A stretch of 64,000 nt of DNA from positions 124,001-188,000 of the forward strand of contig JAPXFQ010002638.1 of the NCBI GenBank assembly GCA_028564705.1. The letters are read 5' to 3'. The stretch comes from Apricaphanius iberus (taxonomy: Eukaryota > Chordata > Actinopteri > Cyprinodontiformes > Aphaniidae). Positions 22,231 to 32,560 of this stretch are shown piece after piece; positions within the stretch are counted from its first letter, which is position 1; the number at the start of each line of letters is the position of its first letter. The translations under genes and the position numbers were made by a program. A model generated the notes under the pieces. It was not told where the DNA came from. It searched no databases and saw only the letters and a list, made by a program, of their open reading frames with translations.

Positions 22231-22340
22231 CTGTTCCCTTTCAGTCGATTCAGTCGGTATAACACAAAGAGTAGGGGATATCACGCCCCCACATAGCCTA
22301 ACTGAAGACACCTATAATCACGCCTTTAGCCAAAATGACG
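22231..22340 (+). repeat. DIRS left inverted terminal repeat
   Basis: Pairs with the complement of about 34985-35070. Contains about 16 extra bases after GATATCAC that the right copy lacks. Confidence 0.75.
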
Positions 22341-22630
22341 TGTGATATCAGGCGGCAGGCCCCGGCTGCATTTAAATACACCGACCATCACAGTCATCAC
22401 TCAGTTCTTATGCTCTTCACCTCACTGAGAACACCAATGGACGAAACTTTACTATGTGGCTGCTGATAACTAGTTGTTTCCAAAGAAAAAGAAACTAACT
22501 AAACTGCTCTTGTTGGAATCAGCCACTGCTGCCTGCTGGTAGGCGTGGTAGCCCGCTGAGCGCTGGATCTATTTTCTTCCATTCTTTTCCCCTATTTTAA
22601 TTTTTAATTTTTTTTTTTTGTCTTCGTCGT

Positions 22631-22758
22631 TCGGGATGAGCACAAACCAAAAAATAGCAATCAGAAGTCTTCTGTTCGCCCCCGTCCTCAGGAATGCGGT
22701 TTCTCACTTGACGATAAGGACCACCACGAAGCATGCCCCGTCTGTCTGGGAATTGTTC
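22631..22758 (+). pseudogene. DIRS gag N-terminal part
   Basis: A plus-strand frame reads a KSS-rich lead then ECGFSLDDKDHHEACPVCLG, a Cys/His pattern typical of the first zinc-binding segment of DIRS gag. It is cut off within the next residues by the LINE tail; the gene resumes at about 31500. Confidence 0.7.
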
Positions 22759-23647
22759 AATTCAATTTCAATTCAGTTTATTTATATAGCGCCGTTTCAC
22801 AACAGATGTAATCTCAAAGCACTTTACAAGAAGAGTTATTACAATACAATGTTTAATTTAGAAATTAGAGAACCACAGAAGATTGCGTCGTATAATTCTC
22901 AGCAATCCCTCACACTGAGCAAGCACGAAGCGACAGTGGAAAGGAAAAACTCCCTTTTAACAGGAAGAAACCTCCGGCAGAACCAGGCTCAGCACAAGCG
23001 GTCATCTGCCGAGACCGTCTGTGGTTTGGAGAATACAGAACAGAGATACAGAACAGAGACACAGAAGAAACAACAGAACTGATGCAGAATTTTGTTGCAC
23101 GACGTGGAGAACTTTCCGCCACTGCAATGCCATCTTAGTCAGGGTTGTCAAGCAGGGCGGGTCAGGAGCACCTACTGTAGGAGGAGACTAAGAGAAAACT
23201 GGTTAGCGCTTGAATTGACAGCACATCATGTAGTTGGGGAGAAGTAGGAGAGAAAGTAGGAACATACCCTAATAATGTCCTCCAACAGCCTAGCCTAAAG
23301 CAGCATAGCTACTAGCATTAACCTGTCTCCTAGCTACTAGGAGACCTAGCTACTAACACTTTCTACCTGTCTTACATTAACCTATCTGTACCTAGCTACT
23401 CTACCTCTTCCTATCTCTTCCTAGCTTTTGATACTCTACCTGACTACTAACATTAACCTGTCTCCTAGCTACTAGGAGACCTAGCTACTAACACTCTCTA
23501 CTTGGCTTACATTAATCTATCTCTACGTAGCTACTCTACCTCTTCATATCCCTTCCTAGCTTTTGACACTCTACCTAGCTACTAACATTAACCTATCTCT
23601 TCCTAGCTACCTGTCTAACCTGTCTCTAACTACCTATTAACATATCT
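22759..23647 (-). repeat. L2-type LINE 3' untranslated region, copy 2
   Basis: From the stop codon at 23648-23650 to the tail. Contains arrays of TAGCTACTAGG/CTAACATTAACC units (23290-23640), then the conserved GGTTTCTTCCTG block and the GCGCTATATAAATAAA end. Confidence 0.88.
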
Positions 23648-23872
23648 CTAACTGTAAGCTTTGTCATAGAGGAAAGTTTTAAGCCTAGTTTTAAAGATAT
23701 ACAAATTGTCTGCTTCAGGAACCAACCCTGGGAGCCTGTTCCATAGGAGGGGAGCCTGATAGCTGAAAGATCTGCCACCCATTCTACTTTTAGAAATCCT
23801 AGGAACTACCAGTAAACCTGCAGTCTGAGAGCGAAGGGCCCTGTTAGGAACATATGGAACAATCAGGTCTCT
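23648..23872 (-). pseudogene. LINE ORF2 C-terminal end
   Basis: Reads DLIVPYVPN, then LRSQTAGLLVVPRIS, then LKTFLYDKAYS and a stop. This is the conserved end of L2-type ORF2. It is the downstream continuation of the 30135-31490 reverse transcriptase, separated from it by the DNA transposon. Confidence 0.85.
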
Positions 23873-23874
23873 TA

Positions 23875-23901
23875 CAGTAGTAGCAGTTTAAAAGTTCTCA
23901 T
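23875..23901 (+). repeat. Left 27-bp terminal inverted repeat of the two-gene transposon
   Basis: Perfect inverted match to 30106-30132; preceded by TA. Confidence 0.95.
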
Positions 23902-25594
23902 TCAGAGTAAACGCCGGACGAATGACGTGCCCTTTCCAGCCCATTAACGGCAGAGTTCCCTCCAAATCCCAGTGGCCGGAGTGGCCTCCCGTCTTTCTCG
24001 TGGGAGTGTCAAAGTTTTACTGCAACTCCACCCATTAATTGAAATACAGAGTATGACCAGGAGATGGCGATTCTCTCACAGAATTCTCATCGACATGATG
24101 TTATTATCACGTCCACTGAAGAAAAACCATTTTGGATGTAACAACACAAACTGCTCACTTTTTTGTAATTAACCTGCTTCTTCTATTGTCAAAGTTTATC
24201 ATAGGCTCCATAAACTTAAGTTCTCCTAACACGGGCTAAACTTCACCAAATGAGTTCTGTAAAACATTAGAACAAGTAGCCTTAAACGTTATATCTGTAA
24301 ACAATTTGATTTATTTCTATGAACCTAAAGTATAACTTTTTTAAAACCTAATGTACTTTCCTTTAATTTTGTGATAAACTCGTGTTTTTTTATGTTATTG
24401 TTGTTGGATGAAAATGACAGAGTTCCACAACGCAAAACAACGTAATAGCCTATTTATAATATTTATGCAATCACATGACTATTCGGCTCACCACGGAATG
24501 TTTGCAACACCAGAATAAACCTGGTTACATACTGTAGCGATGGGGAGCAAAGCTTGGTGGGGGGATGCTTGAAGATGGTAATGAGTTACACAAGGCAAAA
24601 ACAGCGTAATAGCGTATTTATCATATTTATCAATTTATATATTTTATAATAAATTCTTAATTAAGTTGTTGTGTATATTATATATTAATTGTAAACTTAA
24701 ACATTAGTTTACTTAAACATTCTAAAATAAAGCGTTGTGAAATTCATATTAAATTAAATAATTTCAAACAGAGAGTTGTTTTCTGCTTCATTGTTTTCTC
24801 CAAAATGCATTGTATCAACACTGCGTTTGTATGCGACTCTGATCTGTGCGGGTCAGATTCTGGTCAGTGAAGCACTCGGCGAATTTGTGGTGGTAGTAGT
24901 GTGTGTGTGTGCGTATGCAGGGTGGGGACAAAGAAAAAAAAAATTAAAAACATGTGCGTTGTTGTTTTAGCCACATCTGGTTGACAAAAAGGTTGATATC
25001 CACTGTAATGGATTAGACACATTGGTTTGAATGGTGACAAAGCTAAATGTGCCTGGATAATTGCAGCAGATTAGTTGTGAAATGTTTACAATAACAACAG
25101 AATAGACATGGTTACATACTGTAGGGATGGTCACGAAAGCTTGGTGGGGGGATGCTTGGAGATGGTAATGTTCTTTAGGAGGTGTGAATGATCTGGAGTC
25201 TATGGTGTGTTGTTAAGTTGGGGGTTGCATTCAGGATGATCATCAGCGAGTACAATAGGTTAGCCAGCTTTACTCTATAGAAACATTTGACTTGTATTAA
25301 CTTATAGTTGCAATGACTCCCTGACATCCTATGTGCAGTATGTACTCTTGTTCTCTGTTAAAAAGCACTCCACAAACTTCTTACTAAAAGTAGCCTTGTT
25401 ACTGTTACGATAACTCGGTGTCACCATCTTAGCAGATGTTCTGCGGATGAGAATCCCTACTGCACACACCATTTTTAATTTTTATTTATTTTCATTCCGT
25501 TTATTTCATTCCGTGACATTGAGGCAAAAACAAAAGACACAAACCATTATTTGCCGCTTGGTGAACATTTATTATTTAAACAACATAACAGGAA
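23902..25594. other. Left non-coding arm of the two-gene transposon
   Basis: No gene. It contains a pair of about 62-bp direct repeats (24522-24583 and 25109-25171: TACATACTGTAG, then AAAGCTTGGTGGGGGGATGC, then AGATGGTAATG). An interleaved second pair is at 24441-24472 and 24602-24633 (CGTAATAGC(C/G)TATTTAT). A TG/GT run lies at 24898-24912. Confidence 0.7.
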
Positions 25595-25656
25595 ATGGAA
25601 AAGAAGTGCGGTAGGCCTATTTTTTTTATTTTTATTATACATGACCACCAGAACTT

Positions 25657-26758
25657 TTATTTTCCACTGTGCCCCCCTTTGTTTTCAATAACACACCTCA
25701 CAACTTTTGACAGTCCTGTGATAAGTCTGTTGCAAAAGTTCACATTGACTCTTGTGTCCCAAAACCTATGTATGGCGTCAACAAGCTCCTGCTTGGTACC
25801 TGGCTTAGCCTCCTTCCGAATAAAATCTTTCATTGAGTGCCAAACAAGCTCAATGGGATTAAAGTCTGGTGACTCTGGCGGAGTTTTCACCCAGTTGATC
25901 CCCTCAGACGCCATGTACGCTCCAGCAGCGGTGTGTTTTGGATCATTGTACTGGAAGAAGCGATGGTCAGACCCAAAATATGTCCTTATGTATGGTGCGG
26001 CGTGTTCTTTAATGATGGTCTCTTCAAAGTATTTTCGATCAATTATTCCCTCGAAGATTACCATTGGACCTACACCTTGCCGGGAAATCATTCCCCAAAC
26101 ATGCAGCTTCAAAGGATGTTTTGGCTGAGGTTTCGCCACGACGTGGCCCTTCTTGTGGAAACTCTGTCTGGCGTAGTGTTCCAATGCAACAGTTGTTTCA
26201 TCTGTAAACAGAACATCATGCCAGGTCTCTCCAGAGTTGTTCCACTGAGTCGCCTGTTCCAGCCTTTTCACTTTGTTGCGTTCTTTTATCATTGGACAGA
26301 AGCGGGCCTTGCCAAATTTCCAACCCATTTTTCTGCAAGCAACGCGTATGCTTGTCAAACCCAGTCGCACACCAAAATCAGTCTGGATTTTCTGCTGTAC
26401 TGCCAGGGCCGTCATCTTGTAATTGGACTTGGTCATTTCATCAATGGCAACCAGAATAGCACTGTGAGAAGAAGAATGAGAATAGACAAATCCAAACGCA
26501 TTAGAAATTACAGAATATATAAGTGAATAGATTATTATCAGTTTTTGTTTTACATTTATTCATGGATGAAAAAACTTACTTGTGCATTTTTCTAGGACAT
26601 GAGCGGCGGGGTTGCGGCTCTCTGTAGTGTTTTGTTATAGCCCTTAGTGTAACTTTGATGCCCCTGTCTACCAAATTTTTATGGATCTCCCTCGTTGATT
26701 TTCCTTCAAGTCGCATCTGACGCACTTGCTGGGAACTCTCTCTGTTGATGCGTGTCAT
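25657..26758 (-). CDS. Tc1-like DDE transposase, one intron, apparently full length
   Basis: Exon 1 26758-26580, intron 26579-26462 (118 bp; GTAAGT donor, TTCTTCTCACAG acceptor), exon 2 26461-25657; 327 aa, close to the usual 340 of Tc1 transposases. Residues 1-60 are a helix-turn-helix DNA-binding part ([20 protein letters not shown]); the upstream ATG at 26806 would add 16 residues, but 26758 has an A at -3 and fits family length better. The RNase H-fold catalytic domain follows: first acid in [10 protein letters not shown], second region [11 protein letters not shown], third acid in [11 protein letters not shown]. The second-region aspartate that normally stands two residues before DPKH is not there (Y instead), so cleavage ability is uncertain. 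AATAAA overlaps the stop. The protein should bind the terminal repeats in the nucleus and cut and paste the element. No stops or frameshifts. Confidence 0.9.
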
Positions 26759-27000
26759 CTTGGCTGTACAGTAGACTGAGTCAGGCAGTGTGGGGGGGAG
26801 AAACACAGCCTATTGCAATGCTTATGTAAATGACGTGTTGCAAACTAACGCATCTTATTGGCGGATGCATTCCCAAGGTGTAAGCAGCCAATGAAATTTC
26901 ACTACACAGAGAATAATCGTTCAGGTAGAATATAAAATGCCAATAAAACACAACGCTTTATTATTTTCCTCCACTCTTTGGCAACATCTTTGCACTAAAA
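26759..27000. promoter_or_regulatory. Shared divergent promoter region
   Basis: 242 bp between the two start codons. For the plus gene: CCAAT at 26888-26892 and TATAAAAT at 26931-26938, about 65 bp before the ATG. For the minus gene: a reverse-strand CCAAT (ATTGG at 26857-26861). TGACGTG at 26831-26837 resembles a CRE half site. No TATA box was seen on the minus side. Confidence 0.55.
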
Positions 27001-27785
27001 ATGGAACCCGGCAACTTTTACAATCCAGTGACCAGGAGACCAAAACGTGTGGTAAGTTGCTTTTCTTTGTGTGCGCGTTTCTTTAAACAGCACTATAATT
27101 AATAAAAATTAAAAAAACAGAATTAAATAGCCTTCCTTGTTTAGTGAACATAACAAATTACTCTTTTTTTTCTCCCACTAGACAAAGCAGCCCTCGCCCT
27201 ATGCGAAGCCGCACACATCCAAAACACCGGTGGGGAGATCAAACGTGCGGCTTGTGAAGAAAAAAGCGGTAAGTTATTGAATTAAAACTGATTTAAACAG
27301 TACCAGTGACCTGAGGACTGTAGTGAGAAGACTGAACCTTGCTCTAATACTAATAATTTCCACCTTCTTATTTTCTTGTGCAGGCTAACACTGTCAGCGC
27401 TGCTGCAGGGAGCTGTGCTGGCTCATTCCAGGCGCTCATCGTGACCGAGATCGGGGCCATTAAAAGCCGTGTGGGAGCTCTTGAGGCAACAAGTGTCAGT
27501 GACCGTAAAAATGACACAACAGAAACACTGGAGGACATCTCCAGGAGAATGGGCCAGCTGGAGGCGGCCGTACAGGACATTGTACATCGCCTTCAACGTT
27601 TGGAGAGTCCTGCACCACCAACAGCAAGTCCAACTGCCAGGCGTTGGCTGACTTACGAACCGGTGGACCCCCGCCCCTCTCCAGAACCCATGCCTCCAGC
27701 AGTTCATCTCACACGTCCGATGGATGTCGTGACAGACTTTGAAATTAGAGCTCAAACGGAAAAAGTCCACTGCCTCAAATTATAA
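27001..27785 (+). CDS. Unrecognised coiled-coil protein, partner gene of the transposase
   Basis: Three exons with phase-0 joints: 27001-27051, 27182-27268, 27384-27785 (GTAAGT donors at both introns; acceptors TCCCACTAG and TTCTTGTGCAG), 179 aa plus stop. The start has AAAAATGG context. Residues 1-46 are basic and proline-rich (MEPGNFYNPVTRRPKRV, RSNVRLVKKKA), likely nuclear or DNA-binding. About residues 60-115 form a heptad-like coiled coil (LIVTEIGAIKSRVGALEA ... LEDISRRMGQLEAAV). The end is a proline-rich linker. After the stop another frame continues (27765-27910: IIKERVHQQVSKRFPNLSG ... INERLRSPR) and ends in TAA at 27909-27911, so the true protein probably ran on and this copy has a one-base frameshift near 27755-27770. 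That extension recalls the C-terminal half of a BEN domain. Not identified; a transposon-encoded DNA-binding accessory protein is an inference from context. Confidence 0.7.
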
Positions 27786-27911
27786 AGGAGCGGGTCCACC
27801 AACAGGTTTCAAAGCGATTCCCTAACCTGTCTGGGGACCATTGGCAAAGAGTCAGAAACAAAATAAATGAGAGACTGAGAAGTCCCCGCAAGACTGACCC
27901 TGAGGCACAGC
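27765..27911 (+). pseudogene. Out-of-frame C-terminal extension of the partner gene (BEN-like)
   Basis: Open frame directly behind and overlapping the end of the upstream one: a PQIIKERV start, then SKRFPNLSGDHWQRVRNKIN and ERLRSPRK, ending TAA at 27909-27911. The spacing of hydrophobics, FP, W and IN resembles the last helices of BEN domains (protein/DNA interaction). No splice sites explain the frame change, so a small indel is likely. AATAAA at about 28000 would serve as polyadenylation signal. Confidence 0.5.
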
Positions 27912-27913
27912 GC

Positions 27914-30105
27914 CTTGGCTATTACCGTTAAAAAAAACGTTTAAAATGTGTTTATTTTTTTTTTGGTTTGCTGTGTTGTGTGAAATTTGCTAGTTTAAAT
28001 AAAAATGGAAGAAAAAAAAGTTATAGCTTCACAGTTTCATTTATTATTAATGGTAGATGACCATTATTAGTCACAGGTAAATCACATAGTGACATATAAA
28101 TAAAGTAGTCAATGCATATAGAGATATTCTCAAGGGAACTGAGAATGACAGTTCAGCTGATTAAAAATTTAGATTCATCAGTGACTGTATGAAATGTAAA
28201 CTATACTTCTCCTGCATAATATGGATTCTAAATATCCAGAATATCTTAAGAATGCTTGGGAGAACAGGAGAGACCTTTTGAAGTAGACAGGGTCTGACAT
28301 TAGAAAACAGTCTTATTTAGAGAAAAAAATGTAATACAGGTGCAAAAAGGAAACGCATAACTAAATATAATGAAACCTTAAAGACTCGTCATTGAACAAA
28401 GCAAACACATATGGTGATGGTTCTGGGGATTTTTCTGTCAACAGTTTCTTCTAAGCACTGAGTGCTTGGGCTGTCATTGAGGAAAAAATAATTCAAATAC
28501 TTTTTATTTTATAGAACATATAATGCCTCTTTTTTAAACAAGTTATAACAGGTCCAAGGTCTGAATAAAACATGTTAATGACGTTCTTTTCACAAAATCA
28601 TTTTCACATAAAGCTTTCTCACCAGATCAATTCTAGACAATTTTATTCCCTTTCAGAATGAGCAGGCTGTGTCAAATGTAACCAGATTAGGGGTTGCAGA
28701 CCACACCCACCTATCTTGTTATTTTGCTTCAGGTTTGCAACACGTGAGAATGCCATGGTATTAGAATTGGGGGTGGGGTTTGATAGGTGAGGTGGGGTTA
28801 ATGTGACGTCGCTAAAAAGCACTTTTTCCAAATGGCTTGTAGAAGCCAATGATTCATCTGTGAATCACACGTTGACTCAGCGTAGAGCTGTAATCTGGCT
28901 TTAAAAGTTGGAGACTGACTGGATGAAAATTGCGCTGGTGGATAAACTGTTTAAAAAAACAAACAAAAAAAAACTGTAATTTATAAATATTACCCCGGCT
29001 ACAAAGACTCATATGTCTATATAGTACTTTCCTGCAGGACTACGAATCCATGCGTTAGGAAAACTGGCACCTGTTTTCAATTTACTGGACAAATGTTTGA
29101 AACTCCGGTCAAAAGGACCTGTTACCTGAAACTTAAAATTATAAATGAATAAGAATAATTTCAAGGCATGTTGATTTATAACCTTTTTTTTTTTGTCTGC
29201 AGCTATATGAAGCTTTAACCACTTGCTTCTGTTGCGTAAAAGTCTGTCTCGCCTGTGTGAGTCTCTGTGTGCGCTCTCACCGCTTGCTCTAGATTTCAGG
29301 AGATTTTGTCTGACTTGTGGCCATCAGGGAGCTGCTATATAAATGCAGGAGACTTCTGCAACTTGAAACTTGGGATAATAGTGCATTTACACTTCAGTAT
29401 TTTCTGTGAGAGCGCAACGCAGCAGTCGAAGCATGTTTTCTGTTTTGATCTGAGAGGAGTGGGTCTTCCACATCGTGACACATGCAGTGTGCCTGCAACA
29501 TCTTGACAGGTATTGTCGGAATAATGTTAGTGGCCCACTGCAGCACTTTATTACAGTATAAATGATCGCGCTGAGATGATCAGCTGACCACTAAAGCCCG
29601 TCCTGAGACCGTGGACAATGATAGAAATTAAGCCCGAACCTGGCCAGGTTCCCTAACCCTATGAAACCCAAAAAGTAGGCTAATTGCCTACAGTACTGTC
29701 ATACGTTTCACATTACAGAGCACTCTTATGCTATAAAACTACTGTATCTGGGTATAAGACTACAGTGGTAGGCTATTTGAACCCTGAGTTTCTGAGTTAC
29801 ATTCAAACTTAGGCTACATACAAACCAGCAAACCATAGAGGAACAGATAGGGGAACATTTTTTAATGACATTTATATAGGCTACCCTGAGTCTGATACGT
29901 CAATAAATCATTAACATTAAAATCACTGCTCCTCCCCGTGGACAAAAGAGGCATTGCAGCTGGTTTTCACTCAGGCTCCTTGGGGGCGAGGCCTCACTGA
30001 AGACGTCATAGCGGGGGATTACATTACCACCACGGACCTGTCAGGGACATTTGACGGATCAGGCACGTACCAGTCAAGGGCCAGTCAAGGACCAATCATG
30101 GAAAC
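27914..30105. other. Right non-coding arm of the two-gene transposon
   Basis: About 2.2 kb without a supported gene. Small open frames (28643-28849, 29267-29506) are unremarkable. About 30070-30090 carries CAGTCAAGG twice close to the right end. Confidence 0.6.
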
Positions 30106-30132
30106 ATGAGAACTTTTAAACTGCTACTACTG
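30106..30132 (-). repeat. Right 27-bp terminal inverted repeat of the two-gene transposon
   Basis: Perfect inverted match to 23875-23901; followed by TA. Confidence 0.95.
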
Positions 30133-30134
30133 TA

Positions 30135-31490
30135 TGTATGATGGAGCTAGATTATTAAGAGCTTTATATGTCAGAAGGAGGATCTTGAATTCTATTCTAG
30201 ATTTTACTGGGAGCCAGTGAAGAGAAGCTAAAACAGGGGAAATGTGATCTCTTCTTTTAATATTAATCAGAATCCTAGCAGCAGCATTTTGGACTAACTG
30301 AAGACTTTTAATTGTTTTCTGTGGACTACCTGATAATAAAGAGTTACAGTAATCCAGTCTTGAATTAATAAAGGCATGGACTAGTTTTTCAGCATCATTC
30401 CTGGACAGGATGGTTCTAATTTTTGCAATATTCCTAAGGTGAAAAAAGGAAATCCTAGAGACTTCTTTAATGTGAGATCTAAATGACATATCTTGGTCAA
30501 AAATAACACCGAGGTTCTTTGCTTTATTACTGGAGGCTAATTTAATGCCGTCCAGGTGAAGGCGTTGACTAAGTAGTTTCTTTTTCACAGCTTCTGGTCC
30601 AAAGACGACAACTTCTGTTTTATCAGAATTCAGAAGCAAGAAGTTTAGAGTCATCCAAGTTTTTATGTCTTCCAGACATGCCTGTAGTCTACCTAACTGA
30701 TTGGATTCATCAGGATTAATGGATAGATATAGCTGTGTATCATCAGCGTAACTATGGAATTTTATCCCATGCTGCCTAATTATTTTACCAATAGGAAGCA
30801 TATATATAGTAAAGAGAATCGGCCCAAGCACTGAACCCTGTGGTACTCCGCAAGTAACTATTGAGGTTGAGGAAGATCTATTGTTTACCTGAACAAACTG
30901 AAATCTGACAAATAAGATTTAAACCAACCTAGTGCTGTTCCTATTATACCGACACTTTGAAGCCTTTCTATGAGAATATTGTGATCAACAGTGTCAAAGG
31001 CATCACTGAGATCTAACAGGACCAGAATGGTCACCAGTCCATTGTCTGAGGCTATGAGAATATCATTAGTAACCTTCACCAGAGCTGTTTCAGTGCTGTG
31101 ATGAGCTCTAAAGCCTGACTGAAACTTCTCAAACAGCTCATTATTGTTTAAATGCTCACATATCTGGTGTGCAACTATTTTCTCAAGAATTTTAGATAAG
31201 AAGGGAAGATTAGATATCGGTCTATAGTTAATTAAGTCGTTTTGATCAAGAGATGGTTTAAGTATCTTAAAGTCCTGTGGTACATATCCATTGACTAAGG
31301 ATAAATTCATTATATTTAAAATTGGAGCAGCGATCAGAGGGAAAACTTCTTTTAAGAGTTTAGTTGGGATTGGGTCTAAAACGCAAGTTGAAGGTTTAGA
31401 TGAAGCTAATAATTTTAATACATTAGAAGGTTCGGCTGCATTAAAGCAGTTTAAGCATATATTAGGTTCAACCATTTTGTTGTTCACACC
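30135..31490 (-). pseudogene. L2-type LINE ORF2, reverse transcriptase
   Basis: Two open stretches in different frames, 31487-30885 and 30831-30127. The first starts in the region before the palm and carries YRPISNLPFLSK and FRAHHSTETAL, then the acidic motif in LLDLSDAFDTVDH. The second carries the catalytic SYADDTQLYL box, LNSDKTEVVVFGP, the thumb and SLHWLPVKSRIEFK. One frameshift near 30860-30890 separates them, and the 5' half with the endonuclease is absent (5' truncation). The gene makes DNA from its own RNA at a nicked target. It ends at the transposon border and continues at 23872. Confidence 0.93.
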
Positions 31491-31499
31491 AGAAGAACG

Positions 31500-32560
31500 T
31501 TGACTGAGCCAGATGCATCTGCATTTTGCTGGCAGCTTCGGCGCTCAATGCTTGAGCGGTGGGTCAAGTTTGTGCAGAAGGTGCAAGGGGGAGGCTACTG
31601 TCTCACGTCAAGAGCGCTTGCTCTCCGAGTCAGGGAACCCAGCTTCGTCCGAGTCCAACGAGGATGGCTTTTCGGTCGAGTTAGCCGGGGCCGAGCAGAG
31701 TACAGTTTCACCTCAATTTCATCTGGAGTGTCATGCTGACGACGATGTGCTGAAAATCAGCCTGGAAGGTCAACGTCTGTCTGAAGACGATGATGATGAC
31801 TAATTCGAGGTTGAGTGGTCCACACCTACTCCTGCACAGAAGGCGTTGCAGTTCACCAGTTTTTATCTCCCAACGGAGTCAGCTATGGTCAAAAACCGCC
31901 TGCCTACGTTCCCAGACTTTGTATCGGAGCTGACATCCTACTGGAAAAAAAACGTTGTCCATACGTGTTACAGTGGCAGGTTATGGACAGTACGTGGACT
32001 TGGAGGGTGCCGACAAAGCTGGGCTGGTTAATATACCACCTATGGAGCCGCCCCTGGCAGCTTATTTGGCCCCTTCATTCAACCATGGTATGGGTGGCCT
32101 CACTACCCTGCCATCAAAGCAGTGCAGGTTTTCTGCATCCCAGCTAAAGCAACCACTGCACGCGCCCTAAGCTCGGCTTCCATGCTACAACCCTACCAAG
32201 CTATGTGTCTGTCTGAGCTCGGAGCTCAGATGCCACCTGAAATCCCTCTGATTTCGCTCTTAAATGATATCAGGGTCACCGCAGATTACATTCTTTGCAC
32301 TATCGCTGCGGATAGGAATGATATCGACAGTAGAGGCACCTTTGGCTAATGCTTTCTGACGTCTGGATGAACCGCTGTCCACAGAAGGGCTTTTTTGGCC
32401 AATCCCTGGATGCCATTCAAGCAAAGTTGGAGCTCAGGAAAAAGCCGACTGAAGCACTGGACAGCATCATTACCAGACATGATGCAAGACCCAGGTCCAG
32501 CATGTGCGCATGCAAGCCGGTGACTGCACCGCCACCTTAAGATGGAAATGCCATCTGTGG
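31500..32560 (+). pseudogene. DIRS gag, main part, frameshifted
   Basis: Follows directly after the LINE. Pieces in several frames: LTEPDASAFCWQLRRSMLERW at 31500; an acidic serine-rich part ending SLEGQRLSEDDDDD at 31803; then YGQYVDLEGADKAGLVNIPP and AAYLAPSF with LPSKQCRFS at about 31985-32130; then ALSSASMLQPYQAMC and onward to about 32350. This order matches my memory of fish DIRS gag (capsid-like) proteins. Stops and frameshifts make it non-functional. Confidence 0.7.

Larger units (their letters stand above)
23875..30132. mobile_element. 6258-bp two-gene transposon, TA-flanked, Tc1/mariner-like
   Basis: The left terminal repeat 23875-23901 (begins CAGTAGTAGCAGTTTAAAAG, ends TTCTCAT) and the right one 30106-30132 are perfect 27-bp inverted repeats. 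Each is flanked by TA (23873-23874, 30133-30134). CAGT ends and a TA duplication are the signature of Tc1/mariner. Removing the element with one TA restores an intact LINE reading frame (SYI|RDL), which proves both borders. Inside are two divergent genes, a Tc1-like transposase (minus strand) and a coiled-coil protein (plus strand), sharing a 242-bp intergenic promoter region, plus about 1.7 kb and 2.2 kb of non-coding arms. The terminal repeats are identical, so the insertion is probably not old. A possible alternative is that the two genes belong to a smaller element nested within; I found no inner inverted repeats to support that. Confidence 0.92.
22759..31496 (-). mobile_element. L2-type LINE, 5'-truncated, split by a DNA transposon
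   Basis: Two minus-strand pieces, 31496-30135 and 23872-22759, join without loss once the 6258-bp transposon and one TA are set aside: the reading frame continues from a LAPSYI motif (30135) straight into DLIVPYVPN (23872). The 3' end has the TATAAATAAA box and an AATTGAATTGAA-type tail at 22759. It inserted in a DIRS gag; I see no clear target duplication. Confidence 0.9.

Noticed and set aside
25382..25470. Inner terminal repeats that would make the two-gene unit a smaller nested transposon
   Set aside because: I looked for a complement of the DNA left of 25595 in 27914-30105 and found none by eye; the outer 27-bp ends remain the only supported borders.
25595..26526. Plus-strand frames of 177 and 197 codons
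   Set aside because: Antisense shadows of the transposase exon 2.
27368..27770. Minus-strand frames under the partner gene
   Set aside because: Antisense shadows; the plus-strand gene has consistent splice sites and phase.
26990..27911. Host gene interpretation of the plus-strand three-exon gene
   Set aside because: It lies inside well proven transposon ends and shares a promoter with the transposase; a captured host gene remains possible but is not favoured.
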